From Spirosoma terrae (GTDB taxonomy: Bacteria; Bacteroidota; Bacteroidia; Cytophagales; Spirosomataceae), in the NCBI RefSeq assembly GCF_010435915.1, contig NZ_JAAFZH010000002.1, positions 310,001-374,000 of the forward strand: DNA of 64,000 nt. The letters are read 5' to 3'. Below, piece by piece: positions 34,032 through 42,986 of this stretch; within the stretch, counting starts at the first letter, position 1, and the number at the start of each line of letters is the position of its first letter. A program made the position numbers and the translations under genes. The notes below the pieces were generated by a model that searched no databases, was not told the DNA's origin, and saw only the letters and a list, made by a program, of their open reading frames with translations.

Positions 34032-34736
34032 ATGACCGATACAGAACAGATTTTTACAGAGCTTGGTGGGCAATTTGTTACCTCCGCTGATACGTTAACG
34101 GAGAAGTTAAAGGCCATTCGGGCTGTTGTTTTCGACTGGGATGGGGTTTTTAACGACGGCACAAAAACCGGTTCGGGAAGTAGCTCGTTCAGTGAGGTAG
34201 ATTCAATGGGAACCAACCTGCTCCGGTTTGGCTTCTGGCTGCACCACGGCGGCCAACTACCTGTTGTGGGTATTATAACGGGCGTAACGAACGTAATGGC
34301 CGACGAACTGGTACGTCGTGAGCATTTCCATGCCTGTTATTCGCAGGCCAAAAACAAAGTGGAGGTATTGGCTCATTTCCTGGGACAGCATAATCTACAG
34401 CCGAATCAGGTTGCTTTTTTCTTCGATGATGCACTCGATCTGTCTGTAGCTGAAGTAGCAGGCGTACGGATCATGATTCGACGGAAGGCCAACCCTTTAT
34501 TCTTGAACTACGCGATCAAGAATGGGTATGTGGACTACGTAACGGGTAACGAAAGCGGTCATTTTGCCGTTCGGGAGGGCTGCGAGCTAATGCTGGGTCT
34601 GCTCGGTCAATTCGATACGGTTATGAGTGAACGACTACGCTACCGCCCTGTTTACGATCAATATTACCAGCAACGGCAAGCCATCGAACCCAGTTACTGG
34701 ACAGTTGGTCCGGATGGTCCGGAGCCGAAACAGTAA
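34032..34736 (+). CDS. kdsC: HAD phosphatase, KdsC-like (Kdo-8-phosphate phosphatase)
   Basis: A 234-residue HAD-family enzyme expected to dephosphorylate Kdo 8-phosphate. Motif I is FDWDGVFNDG (nucleophile Asp35, general acid Asp37), motif II is GIITG, the Lys of motif III lies in QAKNKVEVL, and motif IV is FFFDDALD. The middle DSMGTNLLRFGFWLHHGG and final DYVTGNESGHFAVREGCEL fit KdsC-type phosphatases of Bacteroidota, although it is longer than the roughly 180 residues of E. coli KdsC, with extensions at both ends. Confidence 0.85.
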   Translation: MTDTEQIFTELGGQFVTSADTLTEKLKAIRAVVFDWDGVFNDGTKTGSGSSSFSEVDSMGTNLLRFGFWLHHGGQLPVVGIITGVTNVMADELVRREHFHACYSQAKNKVEVLAHFLGQHNLQPNQVAFFFDDALDLSVAEVAGVRIMIRRKANPLFLNYAIKNGYVDYVTGNESGHFAVREGCELMLGLLGQFDTVMSERLRYRPVYDQYYQQRQAIEPSYWTVGPDGPEPKQ

Positions 34737-34751
34737 TGGTTTTGTGAGCCA

Positions 34752-34810
34752 GACTAAGCGGAGTTTAGTCATTTAGTACATGTTAATGAAATCAGGTACA
34801 GCCTGATTTC
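34752..34810. other. Two consecutive hairpins between kdsC-like gene and kdsB
   Basis: Hairpin one is GACTAA (34752-34757) with TTAGTC (34765-34770). Hairpin two is GAAATCAGG (34788-34796) with CCTGATTTC (34802-34810) and a 5-base loop. The second ends 15 bases before the kdsB start codon. They could modulate expression of kdsB relative to the upstream genes. Confidence 0.5.
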
Positions 34811-34824
34811 TCCCAACTACAGTT

Positions 34825-35580
34825 ATGATCATCGGTATTATTCCTGCCCGGTACGGGTCGACTCGTTTTCCCGGTAAACCATTGGCCGATATTGGCGGCA
34901 AAACCATGATTCAGCGCGTGCTGGAACAGGCCTGGCAGGCCGAGTCACTGGATAAAGTGGTGGTAGCCACTGACGACGAACGTATTGCCGAAGTCGTACG
35001 CCGGATAGGAGGAGAGGTTGTAATGACACGGACCGATCATCCCAGTGGAACGGATCGTTGTTGGGAGGCTTATAGCCGGCTGGTGGCAGAAGCGGAAGTT
35101 TCTCAGGATTCAACAAACTATATCGTCAACATTCAGGGCGACGAGCCTTTCATTGATCCTGAGCAGATCGATGAGTTGGCGGCTATTCTGGACGGCTCCG
35201 TCGAACTGGCCACGCAGATGGCTTCTGTCGACTCGGCTGATATCCTACATGATCCAAAAGAAGCCAAGATTGTTATTAACTCCCGAAATGAGGTGCTATA
35301 CTTTAGCCGGGCCGCCATTCCTCATTTGTGGGGTGTCGATCCGTCTGTCTGGCATCTGCATCATACCTATCATCGACACGTTGGTTTATACGCCTACCGG
35401 GCCGATATTCTCGAACAGATTACGCTGTTGCCACCCTCTTCGCTCGAACAGGCCGAGTCATTAGAGCAACTACGTTGGCTGGAAGCCGGTTATCGGATTA
35501 AACTGGTTGAAACACGTTTCCAGACGCCAAGCGTTGACGATCCGGCTGATATTGAGAAAGCGCTACGTGATCTGAAGTAA
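34825..35580 (+). CDS. kdsB: CMP-Kdo (CMP-Kdo8N) cytidylyltransferase
   Basis: Activates Kdo with CTP for transfer to lipid A. It is 251 residues, a normal size. Motifs are IPARYGSTRFPGKPLADIGG, TRTDHPSGTDRCWEA and IVNIQGDEPFIDPEQI. Because kdnA and kdnB are in the same operon, the natural substrate may be Kdo8N, as in Shewanella where KdsB prefers the amino sugar. A thiamine pyrophosphokinase-like gene follows after 39 bases. Confidence 0.96.
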   Translation: MIIGIIPARYGSTRFPGKPLADIGGKTMIQRVLEQAWQAESLDKVVVATDDERIAEVVRRIGGEVVMTRTDHPSGTDRCWEAYSRLVAEAEVSQDSTNYIVNIQGDEPFIDPEQIDELAAILDGSVELATQMASVDSADILHDPKEAKIVINSRNEVLYFSRAAIPHLWGVDPSVWHLHHTYHRHVGLYAYRADILEQITLLPPSSLEQAESLEQLRWLEAGYRIKLVETRFQTPSVDDPADIEKALRDLK

Positions 35581-35619
35581 TAACAGACTACGTATCATTC
35601 TGGCTTATTAACCCCATTT

Positions 35620-36282
35620 ATGTCATCTCATCACGTTGTTCGCGAAAAACAGGAACCCGCACTATTGATTGCCAATGGCGAAGCTTGTCAGCCTGAGCTA
35701 CTTGGGCAACTTTTGGAGTGGAGCCCGACGGTGGTCGTGCTCGACAGCGCCATCTGGCGGGTGCTCGAACTGGGTATTAAGGTAGACGTATTGTTGGGTG
35801 ATTTTGATCAGGACTTAGACCTCGATGTTATTCGGGCACAGCAGTATCCACTGGAGGTGGTGCATACGCCCGATCAGAATAAGACGGACCTGGATAAAGG
35901 TATCGAATTTCTGATTGAGCGGGGTTTTCCGGCGGTCAATATCGTATGGGCTACGGGTCGTCGGGCCGATCATAGCCTGACCAATATGACGAATATTGTT
36001 CGCTATAAAGAACAGATTCGTATAGTGATGATTGACGACCACTCCAAGATTTTCCCGCTGGTGGGTCGTTTCGAGAAATGGTATGAAGCCGGAACGCCTG
36101 TTTCGTTAATACCCGTCGGAACTGTCACCGGCTTTACGTCCGATGGATTAAAATATAACCTTCAGGACGCTACATTGACACTGGGCTACTTCACGAGTAG
36201 CAGTAACGAAGCCGCCGAAGATGGTTTTGTGCGGATCGAAGCCAAAACCGGTGATCTGTTGATTATGGAGTGCTGGGATTAG
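35620..36282 (+). CDS. Thiamine pyrophosphokinase
   Basis: Makes thiamine diphosphate from thiamine and ATP. The 220-residue protein has the family motifs: LGDFDQDLD for metal and ATP, TPDQNKTDLDKGIEFLIERG, and WATGRRADHSLTNM. The C-terminal beta domain reads LIPVGTVTGFTSDGLKYNL. Cotranscription with the Kdo8N genes is probable from the 39-base gap but no functional link is apparent. Its stop codon directly abuts the stop codon of the acyltransferase gene on the other strand, with zero bases between. Confidence 0.9.
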   Translation: MSSHHVVREKQEPALLIANGEACQPELLGQLLEWSPTVVVLDSAIWRVLELGIKVDVLLGDFDQDLDLDVIRAQQYPLEVVHTPDQNKTDLDKGIEFLIERGFPAVNIVWATGRRADHSLTNMTNIVRYKEQIRIVMIDDHSKIFPLVGRFEKWYEAGTPVSLIPVGTVTGFTSDGLKYNLQDATLTLGYFTSSSNEAAEDGFVRIEAKTGDLLIMECWD

Positions 36283-37320
36283 TTACGCGCCAAACCGACG
36301 TTGTAATGGCTTTTCAATACCTTCATATAACGCATAACTAATCCCCACAAGAACTATAAACAATATGACATAACTGTCGATGAAACGCTGTAGTACTCGG
36401 CTAATAATACCGATGTGAATCAGGTAAAAAGCGTACGAACTTCTTCCCAAAGCCTGGACTATAGAGGTTGATAATAATTTCTGGATGACTGTTTTTTCGC
36501 GTAGTAGTCCGAGAAGAAACAAGCAGATTCCTACGGGCAGGAATCCGTTGTAAAAGACGAATTCGCTTAGCAATGCTACGTTATTGTCTTCATAGAGAGT
36601 CACGATGAATGTCTGGGCAACGACGCATAGCATGGCCAGCATAAACCCAGTACGTGTTGTCTGCCTGTATGGTAAAATGCGCCATCGGTGCGCAAGCCAC
36701 ATTCCGGCAATAAACTCGAAAGCGCGGCCAAAGAAGGTATAGAAAAGGACAAAATGCAGGCTACCCAACAGTCCGTGCCCCTGCAAACAACCTACACTGT
36801 AACGTAACAGCAAACCTAGACCCACCAGCAAAGCTGATAGACGTAACGGTCCCCAACGTAGCATAAGACCGAACAGCATCGGCGCCGACAGATAGAAACA
36901 AAGTTCAACGGTCAAGCTCCAGCTTTGGGCGATCCCGCTGAATACATACTGCTCAGAAAGTCCTTGCGTTACAGTCAGATTAAGGAGAAGTTCAGTCCCG
37001 TTAATTGACTGCCCTTGCACAACTGCTGCTCCGACGGTTACTAGCAGAAGCAGTATATACAAAGGCCCAAGTCGTGCGAAGCGATTTTGTAAATAAGCCC
37101 GCCAGGACCACGTCTTGCTGGCATACTCCTCGGCGTATCGATGATAGATGAGAAAGCCGCTCAGTACGAAAAAAATGCTAACCCCGATATAACTCTGATT
37201 CACTAGCTGATGAAACCAGTTCGGGGAACGTATTGGATTGTAATGGTGCAGGAAAACCAGATAAGCCGCCAGCGCACGCAGACCAGTCAGCGCGGGAATT
37301 TGTTCGCTGGTGGTTGTCAT
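36283..37320 (-). CDS. Acyltransferase 3 family membrane protein (OafA/YrhL type)
   Basis: A 345-residue protein with about ten TM helices that should move an acyl group, often acetyl, onto a sugar of a surface glycan. The N-terminal motif QIPALTGLRALAAYLVFLHH contains the conserved Arg and His residues. SYIGVSIFFVLSGFLIYHRY and the C-terminal FYLIHIGIISRVL are typical. I start at ATG 37320, which overlaps the TGA of the C25 peptidase gene in the four bases ATGA; a longer start would run far into that gene. This overlap implies coupled translation. Confidence 0.92.
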   Translation of the reverse strand: MTTTSEQIPALTGLRALAAYLVFLHHYNPIRSPNWFHQLVNQSYIGVSIFFVLSGFLIYHRYAEEYASKTWSWRAYLQNRFARLGPLYILLLLVTVGAAVVQGQSINGTELLLNLTVTQGLSEQYVFSGIAQSWSLTVELCFYLSAPMLFGLMLRWGPLRLSALLVGLGLLLRYSVGCLQGHGLLGSLHFVLFYTFFGRAFEFIAGMWLAHRWRILPYRQTTRTGFMLAMLCVVAQTFIVTLYEDNNVALLSEFVFYNGFLPVGICLFLLGLLREKTVIQKLLSTSIVQALGRSSYAFYLIHIGIISRVLQRFIDSYVILFIVLVGISYALYEGIEKPLQRRFGA

Positions 37321-40300
37321 CGTATTCGTATAACCCGGCCACGGCCTTGGTTTTGAGTTCCTTCGGAAACCCGCCAGTCTTGTTCTGAATCGTCGAGGGT
37401 GAGCGTATACAAATACACTCCGGCAGGTAATACATTGCCAGAATCGGACCGGCCGTCCCACAGCCACTCGTTGAGCCCAACTCGACTGGTAAAGCCAGGC
37501 TGATCGTTACGTAAAGCGCGAACAATATGGCCTGCTACGTCGGTAATAATCAGGTTAACTCGTTCGGGTGCTTTATCGCCGGTGATTCGAAACGCAAACG
37601 TTACCTGATCACAGAAAGGATTCGGATAGACGGTGAGGTCGGTCAGCGTTCGTGCATAACTGACCCGAAAACTGATCCGGTACGGGGCTGCTACGTTACC
37701 CAGCTGATCGCTGGCCGTAACCAGCAGATGATACGTGCCTTCTGGAAGCGTCGGAGATACGTAGCGAATCCTGAAAATCATATCCTGATTAGTAGACAGA
37801 ATGCGGGCGTTACGCCAGCTAAGGCGCTCAAAATGAGTATTTTCTGGTCGTTGCAGGAATAGCTCAGTTCCCAATGTATCGCGACGTACCAGCGACCGAT
37901 TATCATCGGCAACCAATACATCAATAGTAGGCTGAGCGGATACGTTGACTCCGTTTTCTGGCCGAACTCCGTCGATGGCCACTTCAAGGAGTGGGCCAGT
38001 CCGATCGGGACGCACGACTAATGGCAGGTCGAGTGTATTGTTAACAAACGAATATTCGGGCTGAATACGTGGATTAACCGTGAGCAACAGACGATTGATT
38101 CCGGGTATTTTTTCGGTTGGAATACGCATCATGAACCATAGCGTATCGCCCGAAACAGGCGCGTTCAGTTGCCATTGAGTCGCTATTGGTTGTGCTGCAT
38201 TGGAGGCATAAAGCGTTTGTTGAATAGTTAGTGAATCCGAAAAGTTATAGGGACTGAGATTGATAAATTGAGCCGTAACGGAAACTGTATCGCCTTGCTC
38301 AATATCGGCTGGCAGCGCGTGAACTAACCGAAGCTGGCCTTCAGGAAGTCCCTGGGCCTTGCTGTCGGGATCGAACGTAAATGAGCCTGTCGACCATTGA
38401 TTGGGGTTGCTCGTCTCTCGGACGCGCCAGAAATAGCGTGTTCTGGACTGTGTTGCCAGAGTTGTTACGTGTGTGATGGTTGTTTCGGCCCTTAGCGTTG
38501 TTTTGCTGTTTAGTGGGCTATCGAACCGGGCTGTTGTATCCAGTTCTACATCGAAGGTGTGAACGCCGGTGGCGGAATAAAAAGCCACCAGTTGGACTGT
38601 GCGGTTCGGAATCATGCCGGATTGTGGTGGATAAATAAGAACTGGTCCACTAGCGCCTACGGTCAATTCCACAGATGCCTGATTGTTTGTGTGGTTGAGT
38701 TCCTGAATGGTATTTGCCGGATTAACCGTAACCTCAAATCGATTCAGACCGATGGCCGTACGGTCGTTGGGCAGCGTAAGGAGCAGCGTATCCCGATACG
38801 CAATAGCACGAGGCAAAACCACGTTGTAAACACCCGTTTCCTGGTCGTCAAGAAATCGCCGTACACGTATTGGAAGGGCACTACGTCGGTATTGGCCGTA
38901 ATTAGTGACGACAACCGACAGCCTGACCGAATCACTCAACGCTGTTAAAGGCTGGCCAGAAGGATTGTCGATTGTTACATCGTTGGTTGTTACGGCATAA
39001 TCAGGGGTTGTAAACGGGAACAGTCGAATGGCTGGGTCGCCCTGCAAGACCATCTGCTGCGCGTTTGCCAGATATAGACCCGTTGGATTTTTGGCCAGTA
39101 CGCGACGAACCGTTTCCTGCTGGATTTCGCCAACAGATCGATGAAGAGAAGTGCTATCGGTCAGTAACGTGTAGAATTGCTGACTATAACGGTCCAATAC
39201 GTCGGTATAGCCCAGGTGGCTGTTGGCTATGGCGGCTATAGCGCCCCGATTCGGTGTAACGACCCAGTCTGAACTAAACGTGGGGCGGCTATAGAATATA
39301 TTACCGCTGGCACAACCATTGATCAGCATCAGCGGATACTTGCCTTTATTGCTGTATCCGAGCGCATCGTTAGAACAGAAACCGATGTCGAGGTCCGATA
39401 CATCGAGGCTCGAATGGCCAAAGAAAGTCATCAGTCCAACGCCTTCGTTAACTTCTTTCGCTACGTTGATCGACTCCACCGAATTGGTGGTTTTCTTGCC
39501 GATGGTCGCGATCTGTGCGCCAAGCGATTCGCCCATAGCCGTTGTACCATAATGACTAAGAATTGACTTGAACGTGATTGCTTCACCCGGATTCGCACCA
39601 CCGCTTAAATGGAGTATTCGTTTACGCCAGGGTTGATCGGGAGGGGTGTTCTCAAACTCTTTTACTTTATTCAGATAATCAATGACTTGCTGAGGAGACG
39701 TAACGTTGAGTCGGCCGGTCGGAATAGCGGGTACATCCTGCGGCTCTCCGGCCAGTCCAGCGGTGAATAGCAAATCTGAACCGGGAAATCCGGCGGTTAG
39801 AACCAGATCGATGTTGACCTGGTCGTAATTGCGACGTACACTGGGCGTACTACGGCTGTGACCAATCAGGAGTAGGTAACGAGGTCGATTTGGCGAGTTT
39901 ACACTCTGACGTAACAGTTGATCGGCAAACCGCCGGATCGCCAGTGGATGCCGTTCGCCATAGCTATACTGGTCGAACAACTGCTGAATCGATACCGTAA
40001 GTGTATCGTGCTGGCCGCCCGTCTCAGAGGCACGATACGTAGCATAAGCCCGTACTGCATCGTAGTAGCCGCCCGCTGGTTTCATCAGCAACTCGTGGCT
40101 AATGATCAAATACGTCGGTCGCCGTTCCGACCAGTTTTGGAACGTAACGGGTAAAAGACGAGGAACGGTTTTGACTTGGTCAGAACGTAGCACTGTCCGG
40201 CCGTTATACGTGTTGCGAACGATGAGTTGGTGGCTTCCTGCCAGGGAGGTTGTTGCTCCGATACGTATCGGAGCAACTGGGTCCGAAATATCCCAGAAAC

Positions 40301-41318
40301 GAGCATTGCTACGGTCAACAGTCAAAAGCGAGCGACCAGTGGGGGTGGGGGTAAGCCGGTACGTTTGTGTCGCTAGGCCATTGTTGGTAATACGCTGTGG
40401 ATATTGTAGGTGTATATACGAGACAGAATACGAGTCTGATCCGTCGTTTCCCGTTGAAACGGTCGATACCAATAGCTTTCCATCATTACCTATGTCAGAC
40501 CAGAGCAGGTCCTTCGACATCCGGCCATTGGTATAAAGCGCGAAAGAGGCTGAGTCGATGTTTCGGCGGGTAGCTGGAGAAGAACCAACGTAACAATCAA
40601 CGGTATGGTCAGTATATCCGCGACCGGCCAGTAAAACGTCTAAACGCGGTGCCGGGCCGTTTCGGTAGACGTTGTCGAGCGAAAACGTGTTATCGTAAAA
40701 TTGACCTTTTTGCTGAATAAGACCAGTATATCCTTCGCCTTCTTCGTAGTAGCTATACTCTATTTTGGGTGGAATACCGGCAGCCCAGCCTGGGTATGAA
40801 TCGGTAAACAATCGGAGTTCTTCGGCCCAGTGATACGGTTCGGGAGCTAGATTGTCGGCATTGGTATCTGAGTAGGAGGCCATGCGTTTACCGGGCTTTC
40901 CATCCAGACGCCACGTTAAAAAGTAGACTGTTGTATCGCTAAAAAGGCTGTAGTACGGATGTGGCTGGGCACTAACCGGCCGGTACAACAGCGAATCCTG
41001 AGCACCATCATTACCCTGTCCGTAAAACTCCAGGAAATCATCTTCATTAAACTGGTTATCGGCTTCGCCTGCTACGTAGATAGCCTGCTCAACGCCCCGA
41101 TGGAAAAGCTGGATTGTGGCAGGCGGTATTGATTTTACTGGAAAACCCGCTTTTTCTAACTCTGTGTATGTTATTCTGTAAATGCCGGATTGAGCAATAG
41201 GGATCTTAAAATACGTTTGTTGGTAATTAATCCATTCATTGCCAGTAGGTTGTTGTTGGGCTAGAGTCTGAGCCAGCCCGGCAAGATAGCAGACAATAAT
41301 CAATACGTTACGGCGCAT
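37317..41318 (-). CDS. C25-family (gingipain-like) cysteine peptidase, possibly type IX secretion sortase PorU2
   Basis: Secreted protein of 1333 residues with signal peptide MRRNVLIIVCYLAGLAQTLA. A beta-rich N-terminal part precedes the C25 caspase-like domain (about residues 390-790), whose catalytic dyad is His635 in FFGHSS and Cys669 in LINGCASG. Several Ig-like or CARDB domains follow (SVVVTNYGQYRRSALPIRVR, HPHT-type repeats), then a sorting-type domain near the end (LTVYPNPFCDQVTFAF, GVYLYTLTL). This layout fits proteins of Cytophagales named PorU2, relatives of the PorU sortase that attaches A-LPS to secreted proteins. The gene overlaps the acyltransferase gene by four bases. Confidence 0.87.
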   Translation of the reverse strand: MRRNVLIIVCYLAGLAQTLAQQQPTGNEWINYQQTYFKIPIAQSGIYRITYTELEKAGFPVKSIPPATIQLFHRGVEQAIYVAGEADNQFNEDDFLEFYGQGNDGAQDSLLYRPVSAQPHPYYSLFSDTTVYFLTWRLDGKPGKRMASYSDTNADNLAPEPYHWAEELRLFTDSYPGWAAGIPPKIEYSYYEEGEGYTGLIQQKGQFYDNTFSLDNVYRNGPAPRLDVLLAGRGYTDHTVDCYVGSSPATRRNIDSASFALYTNGRMSKDLLWSDIGNDGKLLVSTVSTGNDGSDSYSVSYIHLQYPQRITNNGLATQTYRLTPTPTGRSLLTVDRSNARFWDISDPVAPIRIGATTSLAGSHQLIVRNTYNGRTVLRSDQVKTVPRLLPVTFQNWSERRPTYLIISHELLMKPAGGYYDAVRAYATYRASETGGQHDTLTVSIQQLFDQYSYGERHPLAIRRFADQLLRQSVNSPNRPRYLLLIGHSRSTPSVRRNYDQVNIDLVLTAGFPGSDLLFTAGLAGEPQDVPAIPTGRLNVTSPQQVIDYLNKVKEFENTPPDQPWRKRILHLSGGANPGEAITFKSILSHYGTTAMGESLGAQIATIGKKTTNSVESINVAKEVNEGVGLMTFFGHSSLDVSDLDIGFCSNDALGYSNKGKYPLMLINGCASGNIFYSRPTFSSDWVVTPNRGAIAAIANSHLGYTDVLDRYSQQFYTLLTDSTSLHRSVGEIQQETVRRVLAKNPTGLYLANAQQMVLQGDPAIRLFPFTTPDYAVTTNDVTIDNPSGQPLTALSDSVRLSVVVTNYGQYRRSALPIRVRRFLDDQETGVYNVVLPRAIAYRDTLLLTLPNDRTAIGLNRFEVTVNPANTIQELNHTNNQASVELTVGASGPVLIYPPQSGMIPNRTVQLVAFYSATGVHTFDVELDTTARFDSPLNSKTTLRAETTITHVTTLATQSRTRYFWRVRETSNPNQWSTGSFTFDPDSKAQGLPEGQLRLVHALPADIEQGDTVSVTAQFINLSPYNFSDSLTIQQTLYASNAAQPIATQWQLNAPVSGDTLWFMMRIPTEKIPGINRLLLTVNPRIQPEYSFVNNTLDLPLVVRPDRTGPLLEVAIDGVRPENGVNVSAQPTIDVLVADDNRSLVRRDTLGTELFLQRPENTHFERLSWRNARILSTNQDMIFRIRYVSPTLPEGTYHLLVTASDQLGNVAAPYRISFRVSYARTLTDLTVYPNPFCDQVTFAFRITGDKAPERVNLIITDVAGHIVRALRNDQPGFTSRVGLNEWLWDGRSDSGNVLPAGVYLYTLTLDDSEQDWRVSEGTQNQGRGRVIRIR

Positions 41319-41390
41319 AGTTGATGGGTATGGCCGTTAAAGTTACACTAAATTCTTTCTTTTGTATTCTTTTTATGTTTATATAGTGAC

Positions 41391-41425
41391 ATAAAAAAGG
41401 GCCTGCATTGCAGGCCCTTTTTTAT
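41391..41425 (-). terminator. Intrinsic terminator of the SusC/SusD operon
   Basis: The stem GGGCCTGCA/TGCAGGCCC is extended by A-T pairs to 17 bases (41391-41407 and 41409-41425). On the minus strand the GC stem is followed by TTTTTT, the standard intrinsic terminator form. It begins 17 bases after the susD-like stop codon. Confidence 0.88.
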
Positions 41426-41441
41426 ACAGATAATGCAGCGA

Positions 41442-42938
41442 TTAATGTTTATCGACCCATATTTTGCTCGTATACGAATCGCCACTCGACAAGCGCGAAA
41501 CGGCTGCATCATAATTAGGTTTGTTGAGCAGCGTTTCCTGCGTTGAGTAAACAGCTCGGCGTGGAATCTGACCATTGGTCGAGCCGGCATTTGGGCCGGG
41601 TGTCAGCTTCGGATAGCCCATCCGACGCCATTCGATAAACGCTTCATGCGACCGGCCAAATAGCTGAATCCATTTTTGCGTACCGATTTTTTCCAGCTTC
41701 TGTTCTTTGCTTAAACCCGAGAACGATAGCTCAGCGTAGGTGGCGGGCACCGATGTAATGTTGAAAGGAGACATAGCCATAGCCGCCTTTACGCCATCCT
41801 GATAGAATTTTTCGGCCTGATCGGACGCAGCGCCCCAGCCTTCGAGAGCGGCCTCTGCTTTGTAGAAGCTCACATCCGCAAACGTAAACTGAGCGCACGG
41901 AATGGCGGGCGAGAATGCTTTGTTGAAGAACGTAGTCTGCGACGCTGTCGAATAATCGTCTTTGATGATGGTTTTCAACAACGCATCGGTCAATGCAACA
42001 CCGATTCCTTTATACGCTGGTTTTCCGGCTTTTACCGAGCTAACCGTTGGCTGAACCAGGCCGGGCAAGCGCGGGTCATTGGTGGAAACCAGTTGATTTA
42101 CAAACGTATCAGCCAGGTATTTCAGGTCAGGGCTACCGGCCAGCCAGTGGTTCAGCACAGGGTGCACATTTGAATTGGTCGCATCGTTATACGTCGGGAT
42201 GGCGGCATTGTCGGCATTCGATTCGAGCAGGGGCTGTCCCATGGCTTCCGTAACGGTTTTTTGCGCCAGTGCCGGGTCCGAATAACGAATTCGCATCCCC
42301 AGGCGGAGTTTAAGCGAGTTGCCGTATTTCTTCCATTTCGCTACGTCGCCTTTGTAGTAAAAATCGGCGTTGCCGTAGCTGGCATCATTGGCGTTCAACT
42401 GAGCAATAGCCGCATCGAGCGTTGTAATCAACGATTTGTAAATGGACTCCTGCGTATCAAACGCAGGCTGATTGTTGACACTCTCGACACCCAGGGCGGT
42501 TTGCGAATACGGTACATCGCCAAATAAATCGGTCAGTCGTTGCCAGATGGAAATCTCCACCATGCGCGCAATGGCCAGTTTGGTACGTCCTTTCGGGTCG
42601 TTTTCCTGCCCTTTCAACAACTGATTCCGTATCTGGCTGATGTTACGTAAGTACGTATAATGGGCTGCCCACAGATCAGTATCGGCCTGCTGGATATAGC
42701 GTGAACTGGAAATCAGTACGCCCCCCGCCCAGTGCTGAATCCAGGAGCCGAATTGGTTGTTGGGGTATTCAAAGCCTTCTGAAAAAGCCGCATCGCGCTG
42801 CACTTTCGACAAAACCAGGCCGGGGTCAATGGTGGTAACAGAAGTAGGAGGGGTATTAATTTTTTCGAAGTCGCCCGTACATGCCTCCACCGCTAGTAGT
42901 GCAACCGCTATGTAAAGGGGTTTTAGTATTTTTTTCAT
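41442..42938 (-). CDS. SusD/RagB-family nutrient-binding lipoprotein
   Basis: A 498-residue outer membrane lipoprotein that binds glycan outside the cell and forms a lid on its SusC partner. Signal MKKILKPLYIAVALLAVEAC has lipidation Cys20. The helical TPR-like core and the SusD-like 2 type features are seen in YTYLRNISQIRNQLLKGQEN, LTDLFGDVPYSQTALGVES and KIGTQKWIQLFGRSHEAFIE. It lies 48 bases downstream of the SusC-like gene and is followed by an intrinsic terminator. Confidence 0.94.
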   Translation of the reverse strand: MKKILKPLYIAVALLAVEACTGDFEKINTPPTSVTTIDPGLVLSKVQRDAAFSEGFEYPNNQFGSWIQHWAGGVLISSSRYIQQADTDLWAAHYTYLRNISQIRNQLLKGQENDPKGRTKLAIARMVEISIWQRLTDLFGDVPYSQTALGVESVNNQPAFDTQESIYKSLITTLDAAIAQLNANDASYGNADFYYKGDVAKWKKYGNSLKLRLGMRIRYSDPALAQKTVTEAMGQPLLESNADNAAIPTYNDATNSNVHPVLNHWLAGSPDLKYLADTFVNQLVSTNDPRLPGLVQPTVSSVKAGKPAYKGIGVALTDALLKTIIKDDYSTASQTTFFNKAFSPAIPCAQFTFADVSFYKAEAALEGWGAASDQAEKFYQDGVKAAMAMSPFNITSVPATYAELSFSGLSKEQKLEKIGTQKWIQLFGRSHEAFIEWRRMGYPKLTPGPNAGSTNGQIPRRAVYSTQETLLNKPNYDAAVSRLSSGDSYTSKIWVDKH

Positions 42939-42986
42939 CGATCAATCAAGTTTGATGGATTGGATCAAGTTTAGTCTGAGTAGGAT

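Noticed and set aside
35620-36282. Thiamine pyrophosphokinase as part of Kdo8N synthesis
   Set aside because: Motifs clearly fit thiamine diphosphate synthesis; the link is position only.
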